This document shows, one piece after another, positions 34,427 through 41,883 of a stretch of 64,000 nt of DNA. The stretch spans positions 2,964,772 through 3,028,771 of the forward strand of contig CP007444.1 in the NCBI GenBank assembly GCA_000632805.1. The letters run 5' to 3'. Both the position numbers and the translations under genes were made by a program. This DNA is from Dyella jiangningensis. Its GTDB lineage: Bacteria; Pseudomonadota; Gammaproteobacteria; Xanthomonadales; Rhodanobacteraceae. Under the pieces are notes generated by a model. It worked only from the letters and a program-made list of their open reading frames with translations. It did not search any database and had not been told where the DNA came from. Position 1 is the first letter of the stretch, and the number at the start of each line of letters is the position of its first letter.

Positions 34427-34594
34427 TCAGCGCGGGACGCGCAGCGCCGAATCGCGCAAGGCGGCGTCGTGTTGCAGCTCGTCCTGTGCAGCCACCTCTT
34501 CGTTGTTGAGCAGACCCTGACCCGGCTGATGCGGGTGCTTGGACGTGGCGTCGTCGCTAGTCAGGGAGGGGTCGAGAGGCTTGGTCGGATGCAT
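34427..34594 (-). CDS. Small hydrophilic protein, unknown
   Basis: A 55-residue frame, MHPTKPLDPSLTSDD at the start and DSALRVPR at the end. It is strongly hydrophilic with no signal or membrane segment. The support is a very good ribosome site (AGGAG seven bases before the ATG) and a hairpin CCCGCC/GGCGGG (34407-34422) just past its stop, shared with the converging regulator gene. I do not recognise a family. It diverges from the hscC gene. Confidence 0.5.
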   Translation of the reverse strand: MHPTKPLDPSLTSDDATSKHPHQPGQGLLNNEEVAAQDELQHDAALRDSALRVPR

Positions 34595-34700
34595 GGCGGC
34601 TCCTGAAGTCCCGGCGATTCTATCGGCGTTGGCGTCTCGCCGTGTAGGCGACGGTTCCTTCGGTACACTGGGCGAGTACCTACAGGGGGAACTGTCAGGG

Positions 34701-36392
34701 ATGATCGTCGGCATCGATCTCGGCACCACGCATTCGCTTATCGGCACCTACGGGGAGCAAGGCCCCGTGCTCTTTCCCAATGCGTTGGGAGGGTTTCTTA
34801 CGCCTTCGGTGGTGAGCGTGGACGACGCCGGACACGTGATCGTGGGCCAGGCCGCGCGCGACCGCATGGTGAGCCATCCGACGGCCAGCGTGGCCGCCTT
34901 CAAACGCTGGATGGGCACGCCGCGCGAGACGCGACTGGGCCCGCACGTCTTTCGCCCCGAGGAACTGTCGGCGCTGATTCTTCGCACCCTGATCGCGGAT
35001 GCCGAGGCCGCCAGCGGCGAGAAGGTGACCGAGGCGGTCATCAGCGTGCCCGCCTATTTCTCCGATGCGCAACGCAAGGCCACGCGCGCCGCCGGCGAAC
35101 TCGCGGGCATCCGCGTGGAACGGCTGATCAACGAACCCACCGCCGCCGCCCTCGCCTACGGCCTGCAGGAGAAGCGCGACGGCTCTCGCTTCCTCGTGTT
35201 CGATCTGGGTGGCGGCACCTTCGACGTGTCCGTACTGGAGATGTTCGAAGGCGTGGTGGAAGTGCATGCCAGCGCAGGCGACAACTTCCTCGGCGGCGAG
35301 GATTTCCTCGACGTGCTGGAAATGGCCGTCTGCAGCGAACGGCAGATCGACCAGGCCAAGCTGTCGCCGCAGGAGCGCGGCCAGCTTCGCCGTCGCCTGG
35401 AAGTCGCCAAGCGGCAGCTGGGCAACGGTGGCGCAACGAGCATCGAATGGCAGCATGGTGAACAGGCCATCGGGTGGGATATCGATGAGGAACGCTTCGC
35501 GCGCCTCAGCGAACCGCTGGTGCATCGCCTGCGCGCGCCGCTGGAACGCGCGATGCGCGACGCCAACCTGCAACCCGCGCAACTGGACGAGATCGTGCTG
35601 GTCGGCGGCGCCAGCCGCATGCCGCTGGTGGCGCGACTGGTCTCGCGCATGTTCGGCCGCCTGCCCTTGCGGCATGTGAACCCGGACGAGGCGATCGCGC
35701 TCGGTGCCTGCGTCGCCTCTGGACTGAAGGCACGCGATGCGCGGCTGGATGAAATCATCCTCACCGACGTGTGCCCGTACACGCTCGGCATCGAAGTGTC
35801 GCGGCGCGACGAAGCTGGCGGACGCCAGCAGGGATTCTTCGCGCCCATCATCCATCGCAACAGCACGGTGCCGGTAAGCCGCGCGGAAAGCTTCCAGCCG
35901 GTGCAGGATCACCAGACGCAGCTGGAGCTCAACGTCTACCAGGGCGAGAACCCGATGGTCGAGCGCAACATCAAGCTCGGCTCGCTCAGCATCGTGCTGC
36001 CGGCGCGACGCACCGCCATCGAGAATGCCGTGGAAGTGCGCTTCACCTACGACGTCAACGGCGTGCTGCAGGTGGAAGCCACCGTACAGGCCACCGGTGC
36101 GCGCCACGAACTGGTGCTGGAACAGAACCCCGGCGTGCTCGACCCGGCCGAGATCCGCGCGCGCCTCGCCGCGCTGGACGCCATCAAGATCCATCCGCGC
36201 GACAAGCAGGAAAACCTCGCCGTGCTCGCGCGTGCCGAGCGCCTTTACGAGGAATACGTATCGGCGCGCCAGCAGCTGCAGCAGTGGATCATGCAGTTCC
36301 GCAGCGTGCTGGACAGCCAGGACGAATTGCAGATCCGCGAGCATCGCCGCCTGTTCGGCGAAGCGATGGATCTCCTGGAGAAATCGCTGTGA
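34701..36392 (+). CDS. hscC: Hsp70-family chaperone HscC
   Basis: A 563-residue DnaK homologue, shorter than DnaK (about 640) because the C-terminal lid is reduced; this length fits HscC. The ATPase domain has GIDLGTTHSLIG at residues 4-15, INEPTAAALAYGL, VFDLGGGTFDVSVLEM and VGGASRMPLV. The substrate-binding domain follows from about residue 365 (CPYTLGIEV, FAPIIHRNSTVPVS). The start at 34701 is set by the conserved MIVGIDLGTT. The next gene begins inside its stop codon (GTGA) and encodes a membrane J-like protein. E. coli HscC likewise works with membrane J-like proteins DjlB and DjlC, so the pair forms a self-contained chaperone unit. Client proteins are unknown. Confidence 0.9.
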   Translation: MIVGIDLGTTHSLIGTYGEQGPVLFPNALGGFLTPSVVSVDDAGHVIVGQAARDRMVSHPTASVAAFKRWMGTPRETRLGPHVFRPEELSALILRTLIADAEAASGEKVTEAVISVPAYFSDAQRKATRAAGELAGIRVERLINEPTAAALAYGLQEKRDGSRFLVFDLGGGTFDVSVLEMFEGVVEVHASAGDNFLGGEDFLDVLEMAVCSERQIDQAKLSPQERGQLRRRLEVAKRQLGNGGATSIEWQHGEQAIGWDIDEERFARLSEPLVHRLRAPLERAMRDANLQPAQLDEIVLVGGASRMPLVARLVSRMFGRLPLRHVNPDEAIALGACVASGLKARDARLDEIILTDVCPYTLGIEVSRRDEAGGRQQGFFAPIIHRNSTVPVSRAESFQPVQDHQTQLELNVYQGENPMVERNIKLGSLSIVLPARRTAIENAVEVRFTYDVNGVLQVEATVQATGARHELVLEQNPGVLDPAEIRARLAALDAIKIHPRDKQENLAVLARAERLYEEYVSARQQLQQWIMQFRSVLDSQDELQIREHRRLFGEAMDLLEKSL

Positions 36393-37807
36393 GTTCGCCG
36401 CTGGAATGGTTCGGCCTGTCCGGCAATGCCGATGAGCGCGCGCTCAAGCGTGCCTATGCGCAGCGATTGCGCGCGACGCGCCCGGACGAAGACCCGGAAG
36501 GTTTCCAGCAGTTGCATGCGATGTACCAGCGCGCGCTGGCGCAGTGCCGCTCGCAGGGCGGGCAGATGCCCGCGTTCCCTCTGGAGCAGGATGTTCCTGT
36601 CACGCTGCAGCCCATCACGCCGCAGGAAGACGAGCCGGCCATCACGCAGAACGCGCTGATCGAGCCCTTGCTCTCGCAGGAGGCCATCGACGCGATCGCG
36701 CAGGAGGCGATTTCGCTCGCGATGAAGGGTGATGCCGACGCCTTGCTGGCGTGGCTGCGTACGCAACCCGCGCTTTGGTCGCTGCAGGCGAAGGCACGAA
36801 CCGGCTGGCGCTGCGTGGAACGCATGTTCCAGGAAGTGCCGCCCATGCCGGTCGATTGCCAGGAGGCCTTGCTCGGCTTCTTCGATCTCGATCGCGTGCA
36901 GTCGCGCATCGACGCGGCATCGCTCGCGCGCCTTTCGCGGCGCATGCAGCTGGCGTGGGAGATGCAGCGCGCGCATCACGAAACGCTGCGTCGGCGCGTG
37001 GGCATCGAAACCTTCACGGTGCCGAAGATTCGCTCGCTGCTGGGAGAATTCACGCGGCCGTTCTCGTGGCCTTCGGTGCTGATGGCGGGCTTCATGCCGT
37101 CGGCCGCGCATCGGCGCGCGCAGTTCCTCACGCGCCTGTGCCAGGGACAGTTCAACGACCTGCCCGCATCGTTCGATCGCCGCCGTATCCAGTTCTGGCT
37201 GGATGCCACGCAGGGCGGCGTGACGCGCGCGCGTCTGGCGCTTGGCGTGGCGCGCTGGCTCACCGCGCTGTTCGTCGCGGCGATCGTCGGCTTGTTGATC
37301 GCCATCGCGCCGGCCAACGGCAACGACCTGAGCGGTCAAGCCGCGTCGGTCGATCTCACGCCCGTGTACGTGCTGATGGGGGTGGCCCTCGCTCCCGGCC
37401 TGCTTTGGGCGATGTGGATGCTGTACCTGCCGCTGGACGCGTGGCATGGCCATCCGGAGCACGTGCCGGTGCGCTGGCCCTGGCTCAACCTGCTGACGGT
37501 GCCTTTGCTTTGCGCGGCCGGGGCGGCCCTCAAGCTATGGCAGCCCAACAACCTGGTCTTCCTGCTGCCGCTGGTGCCGGCGGCGTGGCTCGCCTTGCGG
37601 CGGTTCTGGCGGCGTTCGGCCACCGGCGACTGGGTATCACCCAACGTATTCCGCGTCGGGATCTTCCTCTTGGTGCCGGTGCTGCACGCGGTGGTGCAGC
37701 AGGACGTGACGCTCCCGTTCCTGCTGGTGCTGGCCATGGTCCCCTGGTGCTGGGACCTGTGGCGCCAGCGCGCCGTGCTCCGCGTCGCGGATCGACGGGC
37801 CGCCTGA
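36389..37807 (+). CDS. Membrane-anchored J-like co-chaperone of HscC, HPD motif degenerate
   Basis: A 472-residue protein. Residues 5-50 resemble a J-domain: WFGLSGNADERALKRAYAQR and then LRATRPDEDPEGFQQL, where the canonical HPD is RPD. A helical middle region (about 80-280) precedes about six hydrophobic segments (near 290-307, 326-347, 366-384, 390-404, 420-436 and 444-459). The topology recalls DjlB/DjlC of E. coli. The GTG start at 36389 overlaps the hscC stop by four bases, which indicates translational coupling. The loss of His in HPD would abolish stimulation of DnaK by a classical J-protein, so either HscC reads a different motif or this protein only recruits it. J-domain assignment is from pattern, not from a search. 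Confidence 0.75.
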   Translation: MSSPLEWFGLSGNADERALKRAYAQRLRATRPDEDPEGFQQLHAMYQRALAQCRSQGGQMPAFPLEQDVPVTLQPITPQEDEPAITQNALIEPLLSQEAIDAIAQEAISLAMKGDADALLAWLRTQPALWSLQAKARTGWRCVERMFQEVPPMPVDCQEALLGFFDLDRVQSRIDAASLARLSRRMQLAWEMQRAHHETLRRRVGIETFTVPKIRSLLGEFTRPFSWPSVLMAGFMPSAAHRRAQFLTRLCQGQFNDLPASFDRRRIQFWLDATQGGVTRARLALGVARWLTALFVAAIVGLLIAIAPANGNDLSGQAASVDLTPVYVLMGVALAPGLLWAMWMLYLPLDAWHGHPEHVPVRWPWLNLLTVPLLCAAGAALKLWQPNNLVFLLPLVPAAWLALRRFWRRSATGDWVSPNVFRVGIFLLVPVLHAVVQQDVTLPFLLVLAMVPWCWDLWRQRAVLRVADRRAA

Positions 37808-37813
37808 GAACGC

Positions 37814-37870
37814 TTAACCAAAAGGTTGACAATCATTCTTTTTGGGCAGATATTCAACCTTATGGTTGAA
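37814..37870 (+). promoter_or_regulatory. ArsR-gene promoter with two palindromic operators
   Basis: TTGACA (37826-37831) and GATATT (37849-37854) are spaced by 17 bases, a good sigma-70 promoter. Two palindromes of the form AACC-N4-GGTT flank it: one at 37816-37827 covering the -35, the other, perfect over TTCAACC-TTAT-GGTTGAA, at 37853-37870 covering the -10 edge, the predicted start point and the ATG. Their centres are exactly 40 bases apart. Transcription would begin within a base or two of the ATG at 37862, so the message is predicted to be leaderless; no ribosome site is present. Confidence 0.75.
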
Positions 37871-38230
37871 TCTTCCGCTCCCGCCCTCGACGCTGTCTTC
37901 CAGGCCCTCACCGATCCCACCCGGCGCGCCATGCTGCGCAGCCTGGCGGCCGGCGAACGCAACATCGGCGAACTGGCAGCGCCGTTCGACATGTCGCTGG
38001 CCGCCGCTTCCAAGCACGTGAAGGTGCTGGAACGCGCCGGCCTGGTACAGCGTGCCGTGCGCGGCCGCACCCATGTCTGCCGGCTGGACCCCGCGCCGCT
38101 GGCCGCCGCCGACGAATGGCTGCGCTTCTACGAGCAGTTCTGGAACCGCCGGCTCGACGCGCTCGACGCCCTGCTCAAGGCCGAGGATCTCGCCACGGCC
38201 CCTCCCCCACGCAAAGGTAAGCCGCGATGA
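37862..38230 (+). CDS. ArsR-family HTH transcriptional regulator
   Basis: A 122-residue winged-helix repressor: VFQALTDPTRRAMLRSLAAG, IGELAAPFDMSLAAASKHVK as recognition helix, and LVQRAVRGRTHVC in the wing. It lacks the paired cysteines of metal-sensing ArsR proteins and belongs to the group commonly linked to SRPBCC (AHSA1) genes. The next gene is exactly that, overlapping by ATGA. The ATG at 37862 lies inside a perfect palindrome, which strongly suggests autorepression. The start further upstream, at 37826, would fall on the -35 box and is rejected. Confidence 0.88.
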   Translation: MVESSAPALDAVFQALTDPTRRAMLRSLAAGERNIGELAAPFDMSLAAASKHVKVLERAGLVQRAVRGRTHVCRLDPAPLAAADEWLRFYEQFWNRRLDALDALLKAEDLATAPPPRKGKPR

Positions 38231-39183
38231 ACACCACAGCCCTCCGTTCGCTTCGCCTCACCCGACGTTTCGACGCCAGCGCCGAACGCGTCTTCGACGC
38301 CTGGCTCGATCCCGCCACCGCCGGACGATGGCTGTTCGCCACCGACAACGGCGAGATGGTGGACGTGACCATCGATGCCCGCGTCGGTGGGCGTTTCAGC
38401 TTCACCCGTCGCGATGGCGAGGACGTGGAGCATGTCGGCGAGTATCTGGAGATCGATCGTCCGCGCCGCCTTGTATTCACCTTCGCCGTGCCGAAATTCG
38501 ATCCCGCCGTGACCCGCGTGACCCTCGACATCACGCCCGTCGGCAAAGGCTGCGAGCTCGTGCTGACCCACGAGGACGTCCTGCCGGATTGGGCCGACGC
38601 CACGCAGCAGGGCTGGGGCATGATCCTTGGCCACCTCGAAGAGAACCTGCACCAGCAGCCGACCCGCCAGCTGGTGGCGCCGGACACGCTGCGCTTCGAA
38701 CGACTGCTGCCCGGGCCGATCGAACGCGTGTGGGCCTATCTGACCGAGTCGGAAAAGCGGGGCCAGTGGCTGTCCAGTGGTGCGATGGGGCTCAGCGTGG
38801 GCAGCCGGTTCGAGCTGCATTTCCACCACGTCGAACTATCACGCACGCCCGTGCCGGCGCCGCAGCGCTTCAAGGATCACGCGGATGGCGTCACATCGCA
38901 GCACCAGATCACCGCATGCGATCCGCCGCGATTGCTCGGCTTCACCTGGGGCAACCCTGCACAACCATCCGAAGTCCGCTTCGAGCTGACGCCGCAGGGC
39001 AACGAGGTACGCCTCGTGGTGACCCACAGCCGCCTGCAACCGGGCGACATGGCGACCACCAGCGGTGGCTGGCACACGCATCTGGACGTACTCGCCGACC
39101 GACTGGCGGGCCGACAGCCGCAACCGTTCTGGCCGATCTTCAGCCGCCATCTCGCGCATTACGAACAGGCCGGCAACGCCTGA
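38227..39183 (+). CDS. Tandem SRPBCC (AHSA1-like) domain protein
   Basis: A 318-residue protein made of two AHSA1-type START/Bet v 1-like domains in a row. The first (about 8-145) has TRRFDASAERVFDAWLDPAT and LVLTHEDVLPDWADATQQGW. The second (about 155-312) has FERLLPGPIERVWAYLTESE and the matching LVVTHSRLQPGDMATTSGGW. Each domain normally forms a hydrophobic pocket for a ligand. Usual AHSA1 proteins linked to ArsR genes have a single domain of about 150 residues, so this is a fusion or internal duplication. Translation is coupled to the ArsR gene. Ligand and function unknown. Confidence 0.85.
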   Translation: MNTTALRSLRLTRRFDASAERVFDAWLDPATAGRWLFATDNGEMVDVTIDARVGGRFSFTRRDGEDVEHVGEYLEIDRPRRLVFTFAVPKFDPAVTRVTLDITPVGKGCELVLTHEDVLPDWADATQQGWGMILGHLEENLHQQPTRQLVAPDTLRFERLLPGPIERVWAYLTESEKRGQWLSSGAMGLSVGSRFELHFHHVELSRTPVPAPQRFKDHADGVTSQHQITACDPPRLLGFTWGNPAQPSEVRFELTPQGNEVRLVVTHSRLQPGDMATTSGGWHTHLDVLADRLAGRQPQPFWPIFSRHLAHYEQAGNA

Positions 39184-39202
39184 TCGCTACCGAAACGGCA
39201 GA

Positions 39203-39226
39203 CGCAGGCGCCACGCGGCGCCTGCG
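39203..39226. terminator. Bidirectional hairpin between convergent SRPBCC and feo genes
   Basis: CGCAGGCGCC (39203-39212) pairs perfectly with GGCGCCTGCG (39217-39226) around the tetraloop ACGC. It lies between two converging stop codons, with no T-tract. Confidence 0.6.
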
Positions 39227-39228
39227 GA

Positions 39229-39528
39229 TCACTTCGCACGCGGGCGGAATTCCAGCGGCTGCGCAGTATGTGCGGCAGCCGGCGGCTTGGGCCCGCAGGC
39301 ACCGCAGGTGCTGCAGCCGTCGCTGCAGTTGCCGGTGGCCTGCTTCGGTTGCAGGCGACGGCCCAGCGAGCGCTGCCATGCGGAGCGACCAGCGCGGTCG
39401 AAATGCAGGGCCAGCGACGCCAGCCAGCGATTGGTGAGCTGCGGCGCCAGCTTGCGGAAAGTGATGAGCGCGCCGCACAGCACAACCACGCCGATGATCA
39501 CGTACTGCACCAGCAGCCCGGTGCTCAT
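39229..39528 (-). CDS. Small membrane protein with C-terminal cysteine cluster, coupled to feoB
   Basis: A 99-residue protein. Residues 5-24 (LLVQYVIIGVVVLCGALITF) form one membrane segment. A basic, helical linker follows and then a cysteine cluster at 68-78 (NCSDGCSTCGACG, spacing C-x3-C-x2-C-x2-C). The start overlaps the feoB stop by ATGA (39525-39528), so it is the third gene of the feoAB operon. It occupies the place of FeoC in enterobacteria and carries a comparable cysteine motif able to hold iron-sulfur or sense redox state, but it is membrane-anchored and not a winged helix. The functional analogy is inference. Similar small proteins follow feoB in Xanthomonadaceae. Confidence 0.8.
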   Translation of the reverse strand: MSTGLLVQYVIIGVVVLCGALITFRKLAPQLTNRWLASLALHFDRAGRSAWQRSLGRRLQPKQATGNCSDGCSTCGACGPKPPAAAHTAQPLEFRPRAK

Positions 39529-41360
39529 GTGAGCAGGCTCGTGATCTGGTAGGTGAGGAACGAGGCCACGTACGCCACGACGAACATGTAGCCGAACGAG
39601 ATGCCCACGTTGCGCCAGCTGTTGGTCTCGCGACGGATCACCGCGAGCGTGGACATGCACTGCGGCGCGAACGCGAACCACACCAGCAACGAGAGCGCGC
39701 TGGCGAGCGAGAAATTGGCAGCCAGCGCCTGCTGCAAACCAGCGCCCTCGCCACCCACCGCATACACCGTGGCCAGCGCGGCGACGGCGGTTTCGCGGGC
39801 GGCGAACGCCGGGATCAGCGACACCGAGATCTGCCAGTTGAAGCCCAGCGGCGCAAAGATGACTTGCAGGCCGCGACCGATATAGCCGGCCGCGCTGTAA
39901 TCGATCGCCGGCCCCGTCGCGCCCGCAGGCGGTGCCGGGAAACTGGAGAGGAACCACATCAGGATGGTCAGCCCAAGGATGATGCCGGTGAGGCGCTTGA
40001 GGAAGATCATGCCGCGTTCCCACAGGCCGATCGCCACGTCGCGCAGCTTGGGCAGGCGATACGACGGCAGCTCCATCAGCAGCGCGTGTTCGCTACGATC
40101 GCGGCGCAGCTTCTTCATCACCCACGCCACCACCATCGCGCCGACGATGCCAGCGGCATACAGCGCGAACAGCACCAGGCCCTGCATGTTGAAGATGCCG
40201 AGCACCTTGCGCGTGGGAATGAACGCGCCGATCAGCAACGCATACACCGGCAGGCGCGCCGAACACGTCATCAGCGGCGCGACCAGAATGGTGGCGAGAC
40301 GATCGCGCGGATCGGTGATGCTGCGCGTACCCATGATGCCGGGAATGGCGCAGGCGAAACTCGACAGCAGCGGAATGAACGAGCGACCGGTGAGGCCCAC
40401 CGACACCATCATGCGATCCAGCAGGAAAGCGGCGCGCGGCAGGTAGCCGGATTCCTCCAGCACGAGGATGAAGAAGAACAGCACCAGGATTTCCGGCAGA
40501 AAGCCGATCACGGTGCCGAGACCACCGAACACACCATCGACGATCAGGCTCTGCAGCGGCCCGGCCGGCATCCACGCGGTAGCGTGCTCGCCAAGCCAGC
40601 CGAAGCCGTCGCCGATCAGGTCGGTCATCGGCTTGCCGGCCGCGTACACGGCCTGGAACACCAGGAACATCACCACCGACAGGATCGCCAGGCCGAACAC
40701 CGGATGCAGCGCCCAGTGGTCGAGCGCGTCGTCGAGTTCGGCGGTGGCGCGCGGCATGGTCACCGTGGCCGCAAGCAGGTCGCGCACCTGCGCATGCAGG
40801 TCGGCACGGCTGGCCGGGTCATCCGGTTGCGCCGGCGCGGCGTCGGGAATCTCGCCGTCCACGCGGGCGATCAGCGCCTTCACGCCATCGCGCTTCACCG
40901 CCACCGTTTCCACCACCGGCATGCCCAGCCGGCGCGACAGCTCAGGGACATCGATGACGACACCGCGGCGACGCGCGGCGTCCATCATGTTCAACGCCAG
41001 CACGACGGGGCGACCCAACCGCTTCACTTCCAGCACGAAGCGCAGGTGCAGGCGCAGGTTGGTCGCGTCGGCCACGCAGACGATCAGGTCCGGCGCGGTT
41101 TCACCCGGGTAGTTGCCTTCCAGCACGTCGCGCGTGATCTGCTCGTCGGGGCTGGTGGCGTCGAAGCTGTAGGTGCCCGGCAGATCCAGGATCTGCAGCA
41201 CCCGACCCGACGGCGCGGTGAAGCGGCCTTCCTTGCGTTCGACGGTGACGCCGGCATAGTTCGCCACCTTCTGGCGGCCGCCGGTGAGCTGGTTGAAGAG
41301 AGCTGTCTTGCCGCAATTGGGATTGCCCACGAGGGCGATGCGCAGGCTGTCGGCACTCAT
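39525..41360 (-). CDS. feoB: Ferrous iron transporter FeoB
   Basis: Inner-membrane Fe2+ transporter with an N-terminal GTPase domain. G1 is GNPNCGKTALFNQL (residues 12-25), the G3 region is ILDLPGTYSFD and the G4-like motif NMMDAARR. The membrane part has the two Gate repeats and PLLSSFACAIPGIMGTRSI. The length of 611 residues is well below the 750-780 of enterobacterial FeoB: the soluble linker after the G domain is short and the cytoplasmic C-terminus is absent. It overlaps feoA by ATGA upstream and the cysteine-cluster gene downstream. Confidence 0.93.
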   Translation of the reverse strand: MSADSLRIALVGNPNCGKTALFNQLTGGRQKVANYAGVTVERKEGRFTAPSGRVLQILDLPGTYSFDATSPDEQITRDVLEGNYPGETAPDLIVCVADATNLRLHLRFVLEVKRLGRPVVLALNMMDAARRRGVVIDVPELSRRLGMPVVETVAVKRDGVKALIARVDGEIPDAAPAQPDDPASRADLHAQVRDLLAATVTMPRATAELDDALDHWALHPVFGLAILSVVMFLVFQAVYAAGKPMTDLIGDGFGWLGEHATAWMPAGPLQSLIVDGVFGGLGTVIGFLPEILVLFFFILVLEESGYLPRAAFLLDRMMVSVGLTGRSFIPLLSSFACAIPGIMGTRSITDPRDRLATILVAPLMTCSARLPVYALLIGAFIPTRKVLGIFNMQGLVLFALYAAGIVGAMVVAWVMKKLRRDRSEHALLMELPSYRLPKLRDVAIGLWERGMIFLKRLTGIILGLTILMWFLSSFPAPPAGATGPAIDYSAAGYIGRGLQVIFAPLGFNWQISVSLIPAFAARETAVAALATVYAVGGEGAGLQQALAANFSLASALSLLVWFAFAPQCMSTLAVIRRETNSWRNVGISFGYMFVVAYVASFLTYQITSLLT

Positions 41361-41602
41361 GCCGCGGCCTCCACGCGCACCATCACGCGTGCCGCCTCGT
41401 TACGGCGCAGCGCGAAGCGCGTCGAACCGATCTGGATCAGCAGCGGATCGGCGCCCATCGGTCCGACAGCCACCAGGCGCACCGGCTCACCCGCCACGAA
41501 CCCCAGGTCGCGCAGGCGCTGCGCGATCGGGTCGGAAGCATGAGCATCGTCCACTCGGTCCACCACGGCAGTAGCCCCTTTCGGCAGGTCGGACAGGCGC
41601 AC
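41357..41602 (-). CDS. feoA: FeoA-family ferrous iron transport protein
   Basis: An 81-residue SH3-like cytoplasmic protein required with FeoB for Fe2+ uptake. The typical FeoA pattern is seen: LPKGATAVVDRVDD, RLRDLGFVAGEPVRL, GPMGADPLLIQIGSTRFALRR. The start is GTG at 41602, with GGTGA nearby as a modest ribosome site. It is first in the feoA-feoB-small protein operon. A Fur-type box ends 15 bases upstream of the start codon. Confidence 0.9.
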   Translation of the reverse strand: MRLSDLPKGATAVVDRVDDAHASDPIAQRLRDLGFVAGEPVRLVAVGPMGADPLLIQIGSTRFALRRNEAARVMVRVEAAA

Positions 41603-41616
41603 TGGTCACCAATTCA

Positions 41617-41635
41617 AATAAGAATGGTTCGCATT
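41617..41635 (-). promoter_or_regulatory. Fur box upstream of feoA
   Basis: On the minus strand the 19 bases AATGCGAACCATTCTTATT match the classical Fur inverted repeat (AATGATAATCATTATCATT type) closely: three mismatches to the AATGAGAATCATTCTCATT variant. Its place just ahead of feoA predicts repression under iron-replete conditions. Confidence 0.78.
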
Positions 41636-41883
41636 GTATCCGAGTCGCCCGCCGAGCGCAGCGTGGCCGGTTGCCGCTGGATGCCACGGCCACGCGTCTT
41701 GCGCAGCCACTTGCACCCGGGCCAAACCCAACGAACGACACGGTGATGGAGGGGACGCCTTGGGAAAGCCCCAGGCCACCCCGATAGCAGAATCATCCCC
41801 CGCCGAGGTGCCGGCGAATGGCGTGCTCCGCAGCCGTTCTCCGGACGAACTTCGGCATGCCCCGCTTCTCGACGAGGTCTTCG

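Noticed and set aside
37826..37861. Upstream ATG as the start of the ArsR protein
   Set aside because: The extra 12 codons coincide with the -35 and -10 boxes and an operator, and homologous ArsR proteins begin near the second ATG.
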